Notes: generated from the sequence alone by a model not told the origin. 29,964 bases of DNA from Welwitschia mirabilis (GCA_051453625.1 JBOZIK010000001.1:235105592-235135555), one strand, 5' to 3'; shown: positions 1 through 9,600, counted from the stretch's first letter. Numbers and translations are program-made.

Positions 1-147
1 CAATTGATTCCTAAGTGAATTTCCCACAGCTACCATATCACATTGCCAAAGGCCCCTCTTGGGAATATTTGCCTCGATACGCTTATAGTAGGACATCATG
101 AAACCATGTTTTGAGATATAAAATGAAAGAGCATCGTCTTTACTTAT
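1..147 (-). pseudogene. short 3' open frame of retroelement copy 1, continues off the window
   Basis: This 49-codon frame is open from a TAA at 148-150 to the window edge, so its true end is unknown. It contains the pairs KDDALSFYISKHGF and MMSYYKRIEANIPKRGLW and ends SLRNQL. The stretch is less AT-rich than its surroundings. I do not recognise the protein. What supports it is a second copy at about 15494-15640 on the plus strand, where MMSYQTMVNFSKRN lines up with MMSYYKRIEANIPKRG in the same frame. In copy 2 the frame then runs into several stops, while the DNA match continues (GAANTTCACT, AGGNATCA). The frame therefore belongs to a repeated element, not to a single-copy gene. No convincing splice acceptor precedes it; the upstream bases are purine-rich. 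It could be a terminal ORF of the element, or conserved noncoding DNA that happens to be open here. Confidence 0.4.
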
Positions 148-195
148 TTACTTGCTTTCTTTAATTCTCTCTTTTTTTTTTTTTAGTTTTTTACT

Positions 196-213
196 CACAC
201 ACACATGCGCGCG

Positions 214-256
<43 letters not shown>
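196..256. repeat. compound CA/GC microsatellite, uninterrupted alternating purine-pyrimidine
   Basis: A CA run (196-205), T, eight GC dinucleotides (207-222), sixteen AC dinucleotides (223-254) and a final GC make 61 bases that strictly alternate purine and pyrimidine. Such tracts are the classic sequence able to adopt left-handed Z-DNA. The related repeat copy near 15480 lacks the tract, so it expanded after the two copies separated. Confidence 0.97.
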
Positions 257-257
<1 letters not shown>

Positions 258-1136
258 TTTTTATTTATTGGTAGTAAAGTCCACATGATTAAATACTCAT
301 AAGGATAAAAGTGAAGTAATGAGATAAATAACAAGGAAGAACATGCTAAAACAACTGGTTACTCATTTCATTGAAAGAGAATAAAATAACTAAGACATCT
401 TCCTTCAAAATGAAGTTCATAGAGATACGAATGACTAAAGATTAGATGAATCCAATCTTATCATTTAAAATACCCAAGTAAAATATTTACTAATTGTGGT
501 AACATCATAAAGTAAAACATTAGTCAAGTTAAAGATGTTCAAGTGATAGCATGAGATTTATTAAAAGAATCGACTAAAGAAGAATTTAGATAATGATAGG
601 ACGAAAATCCAATGCAAGTGCTTCTATCATGTTTAAGATGTAATCAATAGATATTTCAATGATTTTTAACATTTTATCCATTAAATATTGAATTTCCCAA
701 GTGATAATTTATAGGTTTCAATTGAGCCATTTTAATATGTACTTTTTCTAAACGATAAGGGCCAAACCATTAAGAAGTTTAACTAGTTGTATAAAACGTG
801 CACTCAGGTACTATATTTTTTAAAAAAGTAAGGAACAAAATAAATAGAAATCGATTGATAAAACATAAAAGGTATTCAATTATTTTGGAGTAAAATTAAT
901 TGGAGATAAATAGAATAAAATAATAAAAATTTAATAGCACAAATTTTAAAATCCAAATAAGAGATAAATAAGTGATAAATTTCATTAACAAATAATCTCT
1001 TATTGAAATATTATAAATCATGCATATTATTATATAATTCATTCAAGGTACTACCAAAAAAATGGATTCAAGAAGTTTTTAAGGGCTTTTGAGAATGTTG
1101 AATAATATTGAGAAGCTCCTTAAGATTTAACTCTAA

Positions 1137-1910
1137 TCATAGATTATCATCAAGAAGATAAGGCTTATTCCAATTCAAAATTTCAAGATGTTCCAAGTCA
1201 TACTTTTGAAAATAATAATCATTAAAAGCATAAGGCAAAGTAATCTTAAAAGAAAAAGAAAGGATGTTACTTATAGTATCACATGGATTTTTAAAAGGAA
1301 GAGAGTAAGATAAAGGAGAAATAGACTCTCCAAAATTATTATTTTTATGAGAGTCAAGAAATGAAGCATGACCTTGAAAATTATATGAAGGTTTAAATAA
1401 GAGATATGGACAAAATTTATCATGACCAAGGTCATAAGGTAATGTGAAAATGAAAGTAGAAGTGAAGAGAAGGATATGATTTAAAGTTGTACATGAAGGC
1501 ATAGGTGAAAAGGATGTAGAAGTATTGGTAGAATAAACAAGTCTATCCTTGATTAAATTTAAATGAATCTCTATAAGTCCTTCATTATGGTCCATTTCTT
1601 CACTATTATTCTTATCATTGTTTCATTGGGTTATTTCTTCACTTTTCTTATCATTGTTTAGGACTAAATTTTCCTTTCTTTGTTGAATAGTTCTTTAATT
1701 ATTTAAATTATTGGATTCATCAAAAAGATTATCAAGAGAGATAAGAGCATCATCTTCATCTTTGATTGAAAACTTTTTAGATTGTTCATGAAAGGATTCC
1801 TCATCATGATTATCTAGCAGTAAATGGATGTAAGGGATGTAATCTAATACCTCAATATCATCATCTAATAAATGGTTATCCTCATCTTGATTCTGAAATA
1901 TTGAGTTAAG
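1137..1910 (-). pseudogene. acidic ORF of a retroelement, two in-frame stops
   Basis: One minus-strand frame runs for 258 codons from behind a TAA at 1911-1913 to its own stop at 1137. It is broken by a TAA at 1695-1697 and a TGA at 1623-1625. The last 152 codons are uninterrupted from the ATG at 1593-1595. The first part is very acidic (HLLDDDIEVLDYIP, HDEESFHEQ, KDEDDALISL). The later part is rich in Ser, Pro, Phe and Tyr and ends in HLEILNWNKPYLLDDNL. I do not recognise a domain. DNA of the C-terminal end (about 1131-1235) matches plus-strand 14249-14352, and an acidic remnant at 13812-13907 sits where the N-terminal part would lie in that copy. In copy 2 this frame follows a gypsy protease directly, so I infer an element-specific accessory protein. 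It could instead be a rapidly evolving part of gag. Confidence 0.5.
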
Positions 1911-2067
1911 TTATTATTATCTATCATTTTTTCATCTCCAAATGAGTAGGATGTTGAAGTTTGATATAAAATTTTATCTTCTATTTAAAAGCAATAATTA
2001 ATAGACTTTTGTCTAAGTTCTCCTCATTTTACTCAAGGTAGGATGAAGTAAGATAGTTTTAAGGATG

Positions 2068-2244
2068 TTATGTGGTAAAAGAACCTTGAGTGTGTAATAA
2101 TGTCTATTGCAAGTTTTCAATTAAATTTTCTAGGTTCTTATGGATGTTTCCTTGGTTCTTCTTCATTTTTTTAATCATTTCTTACATTGAATCACTGTAT
2201 TCCTTATAGTAGTTCATAAGAGATGATTCATCTTTATAGTAATG
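2068..2244 (-). pseudogene. gag-like coiled-coil remnant
   Basis: The minus-strand frame reads HYYKDESSLMNYYKEYSDSM, a stop at 2182-2184, then EMIKKMKKNQGNIHKNLENL and a stop at 2104-2106. A Tyr-rich lead-in followed by a Lys/Glu/Asn heptad-like stretch with M, I and L at hydrophobic spacing resembles the helical part that ends many plant gypsy gag proteins. This is a resemblance of composition and order, not a domain match. It lies between the putative gag start (2962) and the acidic ORF (1910), which suits the order of the element. It could be chance, since the region is low in complexity. Confidence 0.3.
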
Positions 2245-2309
2245 AATGGAGATGATTGGGATTAATAAAAAGGATTGTAGGAATTATGTATAAATGAGGT
2301 GAAACCCCT

Positions 2310-2820
2310 AAAATGTGGAGAACCTTTATTGTCATTTTTATACAGGGTTTGAGAAGAAGAGGGGAAAGAATAATAAGGTTAAAAAGAGGAAGGGACCCAA
2401 TTCCTACTTTCAATAGTATTTTTTATTATTCTCATTCTTTTGGAAATCTCTTAAAGTGTTTTCTTACTATAAACCTCAAAATCATTTATGTTTCTCGTTC
2501 TTTTTACAAATATCTCTTTAAGTATTTTCTTACTATTATCCTTAGAATTTTTCAAGTTTCTCCTTCTTTTTATAAGAATTTATCCAATGTTTCTTTTATT
2601 ACTATTTATTAAAGTAATTAAGAAGAAAGAAACAAGAGAATTTTATTTCAAGATGGTAAGGAAGATAAGTATACAATGAATATCAAATTCTATTCTCTTT
2701 GATGTTTCATTATTCTATCAACATTATTAATTGTTAATACTTAAAATGTGTGTAATAGTTTTTATTTTAACTATCATAAAAATAACTAATCAAATGATTA
2801 CAAATAAAAAGAGAAATAAA
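2310..2820. other. stretch with no supportable gene
   Basis: Short plus-strand frames here (for example 2313-2612) are products of T-rich sequence and have no recognisable domain. The minus strand probably represents a decayed middle part of gag, but no frame longer than about 30 codons can be followed. Confidence 0.4.
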
Positions 2821-2827
2821 AAAATTC

Positions 2828-2962
2828 TTAAATTCTGGGAACTTGTGTACCTAGCATATGCTTATCTAGATTTTTCTCAAAGTTGAATAATCCTTCTCTG
2901 ATATGTTCTTCAATCAAGCTCTACTCTTCCTGCTATTTTGTCTTTCTACTAGAATTAACCAT
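2828..2962 (-). pseudogene. putative start of gag, retroelement copy 1
   Basis: An ATG at 2960-2962 opens a 45-codon frame beginning MVNSSRKTK. It has two in-frame stops (after K9 and after EE) and continues IEEHIREGLFNFEKNLDKH before a TAA at 2828-2830. Its place suits a gag start: it lies about 560 bases inside a primer-binding-site-like sequence (3519-3535) on the same strand, after an AT-rich leader carrying the dyad modules. No structural domain is recognisable in so short a piece. I read it as the N-terminal remnant of copy 1 gag; the alternative is a chance frame. Confidence 0.3.
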
Positions 2963-3007
2963 ATCATTATATGCTCAAATAATAAACAAAAACCAAAATA
3001 AAAAATA

Positions 3008-3370
3008 ATATACCATCATTCGACTAGTCGTGGAGATGACAGGAGGGATGATGATTATGGAAAAAATGAACTCTAAGAAAAATTATAAAAAATGAAAATT
3101 TAAACTGTCGTTCAATTTATCGTAGGGATGATGGGGAGGATGAGGATCACACTAATAGAAAATAAAAACTCAAAAGCTTAAAAAAAAGTATTGAAACTCA
3201 TAAAAACTAGACTATCATCCACATTGTCATGTGGATGACATATAAGATGACAATACCTTTTATTACTAAACTGTGAATAAAATAAAATTTGCAAAAATAT
3301 AAAATAATTTAAAAATTTTAGAACTATCATTCCCAATATCATTTAAATGATAAAGAGGATGACAAGGATC
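3008..3370. repeat. four diverged ~100-bp units, each with a TCATCC...GGATGA dyad
   Basis: Four modules begin near 3014, 3105, 3211 and 3323, about 91 to 112 bases apart. Each carries pyrimidine-side TCAT(C/T)C and purine-side GGGATGA or GGATGACA words, and they are separated by similar A-rich linkers (AAAANTGAANCTC type). The third module has perfect 8-base arms CATCCACA (3216-3223) and TGTGGATG (3230-3237). The cluster lies in the presumed leader between the binding-site-like sequence and gag. Confidence 0.7.
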
Positions 3371-3518
3371 CTAAAAACTACCAAAAATAAAAATTGTTGA
3401 AATAAATCTACTTTAAGCTATGATAAAGATACAACACTGTTTCAGATAAATAACTTAAACAAAAATATTTGAGGTACTTATATATATAGTGATAATCCTC
3501 TAACTCCTTATGGCCTTT

Positions 3519-3535
3519 CCTAGCAGTGGAATCAA
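3519..3535 (-). other. candidate primer-binding site beside an LTR edge
   Basis: The minus strand reads TTTGATTCCACTGCTAGG immediately inside a possible LTR end, whose outer dinucleotide is TG on the plus strand at 3538-3539. It resembles, with several C/G to T changes, the GGCGACTCC...CTGCTAGG type of primer-binding site common in plant gypsy elements. I do not assign the primer tRNA. It sets the internal region of the element to the left (3518 downward). Confidence 0.45.
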
Positions 3536-4323
3536 AATGTTTTGATGTGAATTTATGCAATTCTAAAGTCCTTTAGGTAAACCTGTAAATCAAATTACTT
3601 ATAAAAAAACACATGTTAGTATAGATGGGAGTTGACTTGAATGTCATAACCCAATGAAGACACTAGGCATAGAGTTAAAGAATTGATTTTCAAAGGTATT
3701 TTTAGCTTTTTATCTTTTAATAATTAAAAGTAAATAATAAAGTAAAATGTAATGTAAGTAAATGAAGATGGAATATAAATGGAAGTGAAATGAATTCTAT
3801 TATATCCTAATTCTCCTATTATAAGAACTCACTTCTCTATAACTTGAATTAATTAAGAAGAGTACTTTACTTGTTCCTAATTAATTTGAATAAATCCGAA
3901 CATCAACCATAACCACTACTAATCCCTACAAAAGGCCCATGCATTTACTATGAGATATACCAAATAGAATATGGAATGCAATGTGAAATGTAATTGAAAT
4001 AATAATGCAGACCTAAACTAAATAAATCAACCTTGATAAAGTTTTCCCTTATGATCTAAATAAATAATAGAATTATCACTTAAACTATGACCAATTTCAA
4101 CCATAAAGGATACAAAGAGAATTGGAATAAAAAAGAGTACTTGTATTGATTTATAGAACTTTACATCCACTTACAACAAAGTAGCAACACATCAATAGAA
4201 GAGACTCAATCTAATACCAAGGGAACTTCTCTTTTTAGATACTAGATGGATCTCGTATCTTTTAATCTTCTATCACAAGCATATCAAGTATAAAAGATGA
4301 ATTAGAAATGAGAAAAAGGGAGG

Positions 4324-4331
4324 TATTTATA
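4324..4331 (-). promoter_or_regulatory. TATA box of the LTR promoter
   Basis: The minus strand reads ACTATAAATACCTCCC, a consensus plant TATA box followed by a C-rich patch. It lies about 120 to 390 bases downstream of the dyad modules, the usual U3 geometry. Activity today is unlikely. Confidence 0.45.
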
Positions 4332-4448
4332 GTTTTATATTGAAAGTTATAGAACTATAACCTTAGAAGTTAGAGAAAAAACCCTAGTAGCCTAAGTGGG
4401 ATGCATCACCCTCATTACAAGATAATTTAATCCCACTTATACAAAATA

Positions 4449-4713
4449 GTTATCATCTTGACTGTCATAGGGATGACACTGGGGATGATGCCATATAATA
4501 ATAGATAAATCATTAGTTTCTAGATTTTTAATTAGCATTGTAGTTGGTTCTAGATGTTTTGTTATTCCTCATGTTATGGGGATAACAATGAGAACGGCAC
4601 TTTCTTAGAAAAGGGATTTGTTGGCTCTAAGCTCCTATCCATGTTGCTATTGTAATGGGATAATATAGTTCTATCATCCCATCAGTCATGGGGACAACAT
4701 CAGGGATGATACC
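4449..4713. repeat. U3 cluster of GGGATGA/TCATCCC dyad modules
   Basis: At least three modules occur at 4449-4492, 4561-4600 and 4669-4713, with a weaker one at 4631-4665. The last has perfect 9-base arms TATCATCCC (4672-4680) and GGGATGATA (4703-4711). The first contains TGTCAT-AGGG-ATGACA. They match in pattern the cluster at 3008-3370 and two modules at 18314-18455. All three clusters are in or beside putative LTRs, so an enhancer-like or structural role in U3 is plausible but unproven. Confidence 0.7.
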
Positions 4714-4731
4714 CTTTCAAAGGTCTCCAAC

Positions 4732-4746
4732 AAAAAAAAAAAAAAA
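4732..4746 (+). repeat. A15 homopolymer
   Basis: Fifteen consecutive A follow the last dyad module. This is a simple low-complexity tract. Confidence 0.95.
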
Positions 4747-4993
4747 TCATCATTTTTAATCATTATTATTCCTAAAACATATAAGTGCTATAACATGCAT
4801 GAAATTCCTCCAAGTATGCCAGTAACTATGTGTTTCTATCCCATAAACTCTCCATAATCATTAGAATTACATTTAAACTTGTATAAATGTCATGAAAAAA
4901 TACTTAAAGTACACCATCAAATTCCTATAAATTGGCATCACAAGAGTTATGAAGTGAGAATAATCAATATATATTTCCCATAAATTTGGATCA

Positions 4994-5255
4994 CTTCACT
5001 ATATTATTTAGTGATCTATAAAGTCCACTGCCTCATTCAGTGATTTTTGATTCTTATATAATATTTCATACTTAACTTCACTTCATTATTTCGCAATTTG
5101 TAAAACCAACTATATCATTCGGTGATATATGGTTAATATATTATTCCCACTATCCACTACCTCATTTAATAATCTCTAGGATTCTTACTTCACTATCTTA
5201 TTCAATGATTTGTGAAGCTCATTGCCTCATTTAGTGATTTGTGGAATTACATAAG
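4994..5255. repeat. diverged ~82-bp tandem repeat with 30-bp half-units
   Basis: Units start at CTTCACT (4994), CTTCACT (5076, period 82) and CTTCACT (5188), with a shortened unit between the last two. Each unit holds two related halves ending in a TCATT(C/T)(A/G)GTGAT(T/A)T core, for example CCTCATTCAGTGATTT at 5030-5045 and CCTCATTTAGTGATTT at 5225-5240. The halves are themselves related, so an older ~30-40 bp unit was duplicated before the 82-bp unit. Confidence 0.75.
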
Positions 5256-6280
5256 TTTAATAACTCATGAAACAAGAGAAGTATGACAAGGTATACCATG
5301 GATTATATATTCTTAATAAGTACAACTTGAGTTTAAATATCAAGATATTAAGTATAGAAGATATTAGGAGAAAAGACTTAAAATAAAAATATTTCTACTC
5401 TTATCAAGCGTGAAACATTTTTTTAATATTTGATTCGTAAGAATATAAACACATCAAATACAATAATGCATTGCATGCAAAGAAAGAAAATAATAAGAAA
5501 GTAAGAAAGAATAGAATCATACCCGTATTAGATTGTGGTGTTTATGGACTTTAAAGATCTTTCAAGTTTTTAAAGCTCCTAGGATCCTAAGCTTCAAGAT
5601 TTAAAGTTAAAGTATTTTTGTAAATAAGCTTGAGTTGAGGAAAGAAGAAATCTATTTATACTAAGAAAATATGAATAAAGTAAAAGGACTCAAGAATATA
5701 GAAGGACACATCATGAGCCAATGGTAATGATAAGGTTGTTATANNNNNNNNNNNNNNNNNNNNNNNNNNNNNNNNNNNNNNNNNNNNNNNNNNNNNNNNN
5801 NNNNNNNNNNNNNNNNNNNNNNNNNNNNNNNNNNNNNNNNNNNNNNNNNNNNNNNNNNCATAATTATTATTTAACCATGCATAATTTTTAGGAAGGTGCA
5901 ATAATAATAATAAGTAAATGAAATCATCACTACTATGAAAACATTCTTGAAGATCTATAAGTAATATTTTAATTAAGAAAAAAAGTAACTCAAAGCAAAA
6001 TTTAGTATAATAACATCTCAAGAATGTAATATCTATATCAGTTGAATATTCAAAAATAGAAGATGATGTAATAATTTCATAATTGAAAATAATACTAATG
6101 CAATCCATTAATTTATCCACTATCAAAACCACTCACTTTACCATTCAAAATCATAATTAATAAGGATTATAGCAATAAAATAGTAATATAGCTAATACAA
6201 TATGAATAACTTTCAAGCACAAAATTTTCTAGGATATAGTACCAATAACTACATTAGCTTATAGACTCTAAAATAATAAA
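5256..6280. other. AT-rich stretch without a recognisable gene; includes a 115-N gap
   Basis: N occupies 5744-5858. The minus-strand frame that spans the gap (5656-6132) contains a third of undetermined residues and otherwise hydrophobic low-complexity sequence, so I do not call it. Plus-strand gag of the element at 6362 should lie here, but it is too decayed to follow. Confidence 0.6.
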
Positions 6281-6361
6281 ATTATTTTAATTTAGTTTTT
6301 AAGAAAATCTTTGTAGCTTAAAATTCTATATGTGATAACTTATCCTTTTCAAAAAATCTTA

Positions 6362-6558
6362 CAAAAAAATACTAAGTATACTAAGTTATGAAAAGACCTA
6401 CTTAGAAGGAAATAGAAACATACTATTCCTAGTAGAGTCTTCCTTGCATAACTTATCTTTAATTTAGTCATAAAAAATTCTCCTAAATTTAAAGATCCTG
6501 GAGTAGCAATGGTAAGTATTACTTTAGACAGGAATAATAAAATTAAAAATCTTTAATT
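6362..6558 (+). pseudogene. gypsy gag C-terminus and first half of aspartic protease, cut by a transposon
   Basis: In one plus-strand frame, KNTKYTKL then KDLLRRK then IKNSPKFKDPGVAMVSITLD follow each other with four in-frame stops. This matches the order in plant Athila/Tat-like gypsy proteins, where a gag tail of the type PKYxKFxKDLL is followed by a PPKLKDPGSF-type entry to the protease. The frame is good to 6550. A single-base loss then shifts it, so that TCT TTA ATT reads into the sequence across the insertion. The CACTA element begins at 6559. Joining 6558 to 13408 continues the protease as L-I-N-T-E-V-S-V-N-I-M-P, the place of the family's L-x-D-x-G-A-S-V-N-L-M-P active site. The catalytic Asp and Gly codons are changed (N and E), so the protease was dead or has decayed. 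Confidence 0.75.
6556..6558 (+). other. target-site duplication ATT, left copy
   Basis: ATT stands directly before CACTATAAGAA and is repeated at 13405-13407 directly after the other terminus. Three-base duplications are the rule for CACTA (En/Spm) transposons. Confidence 0.8.
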
Positions 6559-6770
6559 CACTATAAGAATCATAGGCTTTTAAGATGTTTATTAAAATAA
6601 ATGCCTTAAGTATGAGGCTTTTTTAACTTTTTAAGGTTTTTTTTCAAATAAATTCCTTTAAAAAGTTGCTTTAAGCTTTTATTAAAAAATGCCTTAAAAG
6701 TAAGGTAACATTTTTATTTTTTAAAGGCATTTAGAAAATAAACGCCTTAAGAGCCTACTTAAAAACACTT
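6559..6770 (+). repeat. left terminal inverted repeat and subterminal palindrome array
   Basis: Alternating words such as AAATGCCTTAAG, CTTTTTAAGG, ATGCCTTAAAAG and AAAGGCATTTAG, AAACGCCTTAAG recur every 20 to 40 bases. Related arrays occur at 26640-26935 and 28510-28600 in the same orientation; for example CTTTTTAAGG is followed by TTAT or TTTT and AATAAA in both 6630-6660 and 26828-26860. Confidence 0.85.
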
Positions 6771-7670
6771 TTCCATCCGTCTTTTCCTTTACCATGTTTT
6801 TATTGAAGCCTGCCATCAAGCCCTCAAGCCCTTCATTGCTTTGCTAGTTTCTGTTCTACCTCCGCATTACTCGTCACTTGCATAGATCCACCATGGTGTA
6901 GCCCTACAACATAGTTTACTACTGCTTATTATTTGAAATCTCTTTACAACTCCAAATGAGCACAATGTTTCTATGAATCTAGATGTTATTTCTATAAAAT
7001 AGGTGGATGTAGAACTCTTGGCTTATTCAAAGATGCCTTTAGACCTATAAACCCCATGGCTTGTGCTCATGTTTGTTAGAGTATCTATTGTTTTTTCTAG
7101 AGTATTTAATGAGAAATTTATCTTTCCTTTTTTGTTTATATGATAATCCTAGTATGTTTGGAATCCAATGCCCATGCTTCCTAGTAGCCTCAGAAATAGG
7201 TAAAAATTTTGAATGGTAGCATAGTTAAGCGTCTCAACTTTCAACACAATTACCTTCATCTAATAGGGTTTTCTAGGTTTTTTAATTTTATTTTCAGTTT
7301 AGTTATTTATTTTTTAGTAGTTTAGTTGTAGGTTTTCCAGTAATAGGCCTTACAATTACTTTAGTTTAACTCATCTTCCCTAAGAATAAATGCTTGTAAA
7401 ATGAGGTTCCAGAGTACTTTCCTCTGGTATTATTATGGTTTGAGTTTTGATGGCATGTAGCTTATTTAAAATTTTACAAGACACTACCTTTGATGGGCTA
7501 AATATGAGTACATTCATAGGCTGCTTATGATGCAGGGAGGAATTTTTAGGATATTTCTTATTTTCTATTTATGTGATGCATGAAGGAGGACTTGCAGATG
7601 AAGTTGGTGATTCTTTCAAGTTCTATAACTTACTTCATTTAAATGCATATAAATCTACCTTGGCTAATGA

Positions 7671-9430
7671 TTAACATCTTGGAGCATGATTATCAGGCAA
7701 ACCACCATGAATAATGAAATGAAATTGACATCTAAAGTAGACTAATGCTCGTATTATGAAAAGATAATGTTTTATTGCTAACAAATGACATTTTTTGAGC
7801 TTCAGTGGCTTCAATAGTACTTTGCAATTGCATGATGTTACTGTCTTTATTGTATTTATTGGCAACAAGTTAGAAGAGAAGAACCAGAGAAAGAAAGCAC
7901 ATTAAAGACAAGCCAAAGCTTTGATTTTTTTTTTTTTTTTTTTTTTTATGAAATCATCCATGCCCCACCATGCTTGAATTACTATATGTATTTCTTCCTG
8001 TCAATGCAATCAAGTAAACTCTTTCTTGTTGCAATGCAAAATAAGTCTTGAAATCATCTCAAATTATTCTTGAAAATTTTTTATCTTCAAAAATTTTTGC
8101 AATTTTTTTTTTTTATTTATGGATAAAGAACTCATGAATATTTCCTTTAAGCCAATGAACAACAATAGCATCTCTTTTAATGATCAGTGTCTGCATATCT
8201 AGTTTTATAACTTTCAGTAAGTTGTTTATGCTTCTAAAATGTGGTGCCATAGAAAATAATATATGAGGCCACTTACTCATTTTTTTCCTATTTCTTTAAT
8301 TCCTAACATCTCTAAGTCTTTAGTGTTAGAAGTAAACTTAAAACTTCTCTCTCTTTGAAACTGCTTAACTTGATTTTCTTTATAATGAAGAAATGACTTA
8401 AGACCATTAATCTTGTTTGGTAAATCATGAATTATAGTCTAAGAGTTCACTTTAGATTCAGCCTACATATTTTCAGATTCAGAGATGATCATAGAAATCT
8501 TATTTTCGAGTGCATTTAGGGGTCAGTGTCACCTTGCCTTCATTATTATTAGAAACAATTTGATGTGCTAAAAATTTCAATAATAGGGTTTTACAAAATG
8601 TTATAGCTCATTTATTCCATTGGATTTTCCTTTTATTTTCTCTTGTGTAATTAATAAATTATCATTACACTTTTTAACTTCTTACCTTAAATGAGAAATT
8701 ATAGCATCTCTACTATCTAACATTAACTACAAAGTTTTTAGATCTGAAATAAGACCTTCTAATAGCTGATGCAAGAAATTCATTTTGTTCAATGTATTGG
8801 ATATTTTCAATGGAGTTTTGTCATAAAGACCAATGCTTAAAGTTTAAATGCTCAAAGGAAATCATCCTTCATTAAGATTATATGTTTGAAGTTTATACTC
8901 AAATCTAGTACCCCTACTCTCCCATCCTCTCAAGCAGACCAATGCTCCTCTATTAATTTTTTCAATGTGCTACATTACTATTGCAAGTTAATTGTCATAA
9001 TCACACCTATCAAATCCAAATATATCCCTTGTGTGCTACTCATAATGTACTCTTACAAATACATCTTTTCCATTACTTATGTTTTTTAACTTGCTTATTA
9101 ATAAATTACAACAAACAATATTTCTCCCTTAATAGTTAGGTAATGAAAATCAACTATGTTTTTTTAACTTACTTATTGATTTGTCTTTCCTTGATCTAAA
9201 TGTTTAATCTTTAATATCTTTAGTGAACCTTGAAAAAGAAGGTAATACATATCTTTAGTAAACATGTTTGTTAATTGTTTAGTAGAATGAATGTGTTGTA
9301 TGATGATAATCTTCTTTTGAAAAAATTATGTGTTAATCAAAATGTTTGTTCATCTTCTTAATGTGAAAATAAATAACAACAATAGCACTTCCATTATGGG
9401 ATAAGAAATGAAGCACCCTGATCTGTCATA
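7671..9430. other. CACTA interior without a recognisable gene
   Basis: Short frames on both strands (for example 7671-7868 minus and 8886-9089 plus) have no known motif. The sequence is AT-rich with T tracts. Confidence 0.5.
7925..7947 (+). repeat. T23 homopolymer
   Basis: Twenty-three consecutive T inside the CACTA element. On the minus strand it is an A tail-like run, but no retroposed gene precedes it there. Confidence 0.95.
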
Positions 9431-9437
9431 GTGCATG

Positions 9438-9600
9438 CACTACTACAAAAGCCATAAAAACATATTCTGGCAAAGCATATAACCACAAGCTAGAGTGCTC
9501 TTTAAAGTAACAGACCTCTTACTACAAATTGAATGTTAGGCCTTATTCTACCAAAGCATATATATAGAAGCTATAGCGGTCTATTCCTTTACCTAAGTCT
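9438..9600 (+). repeat. CACTACTACAAAA terminus-like word with an 81-bp diverged repeat
   Basis: CACTACTACAAAA at 9438-9450 resembles the terminus of many plant CACTA elements but is unlike the ends of the surrounding element. Behind it, ATTCTGGCAAAGCATATAAC (from 9464) and ATTCTACCAAAGCATATATA (from 9545) are two copies of a ~38-base unit, 81 bases apart. I could not find a matching inverted end, so this may be a truncated small element nested in the larger one. Confidence 0.35.

Larger units (their letters stand above)
1..1000 (-). mobile_element. 3' spacer region of retroelement copy 1
   Basis: Read on the minus strand, this stretch aligns with plus-strand 14640-15640. Exact shared words include the 16-mer at 505-520 (copy 2 at 15065-15080) and the 12-mer at 468-479 (copy 2 at 15104-15115), in the same order and at similar spacing. 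The words are embedded in roughly 70 per cent similar sequence by eye. No long reading frame survives in the spacer in either copy. The two copies are inverted relative to each other. I infer long noncoding spacer between an internal ORF (1137-1910) and the short 3' frame at 1-147. Copy 1 differs from copy 2 by the CA/GC microsatellite and A-rich tract at about 160-260. Confidence 0.65.
3538..4740 (-). mobile_element. decayed LTR of a gypsy-type element (right edge uncertain)
   Basis: On the minus strand this stretch has the order expected of an LTR. A region with dyad modules (4449-4711) comes first, then a clear TATAAATA, then about 780 bases to an end in CA beside the binding-site-like sequence. 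Body text is AT-rich with no frame. The start of U3 cannot be placed: no matching terminal TG could be paired with a target duplication, and the opposite LTR is not visible in the window. It may be the 5' LTR of the element whose decayed gag lies at 2962 and below. Confidence 0.45.

Noticed and set aside
1-147. Internal exon of a host gene
   Set aside because: The upstream minus-strand sequence is purine-rich, not a pyrimidine tract with AG, and the frame recurs in a repeat copy near 15500.
2313-2679. Two overlapping plus-strand frames
   Set aside because: They come from T-rich DNA with no domain, and the minus strand better fits a decayed gag between its start and coil pieces.
2890-2905. 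Primer-binding site of tRNA-Met type (TATCAGAG on the minus strand)
   Set aside because: Only about eight bases match and no LTR end lies beside it; it falls inside the putative gag start frame.
5656-6132. 158-codon minus-strand frame
   Set aside because: About 39 codons are N, and the rest is Ile/Leu/Phe-rich low-complexity sequence without a motif.
6601-6770. CRISPR-like array of AAGGCATTT repeats
   Set aside because: Words are short, palindromic, irregularly spaced and in both orientations, as in transposon subterminal arrays; the genome is eukaryotic.
7925-7947. A tail of a LINE or processed pseudogene on the minus strand
   Set aside because: No reverse transcriptase or gene-like sequence lies upstream on that strand and no target duplication was seen.
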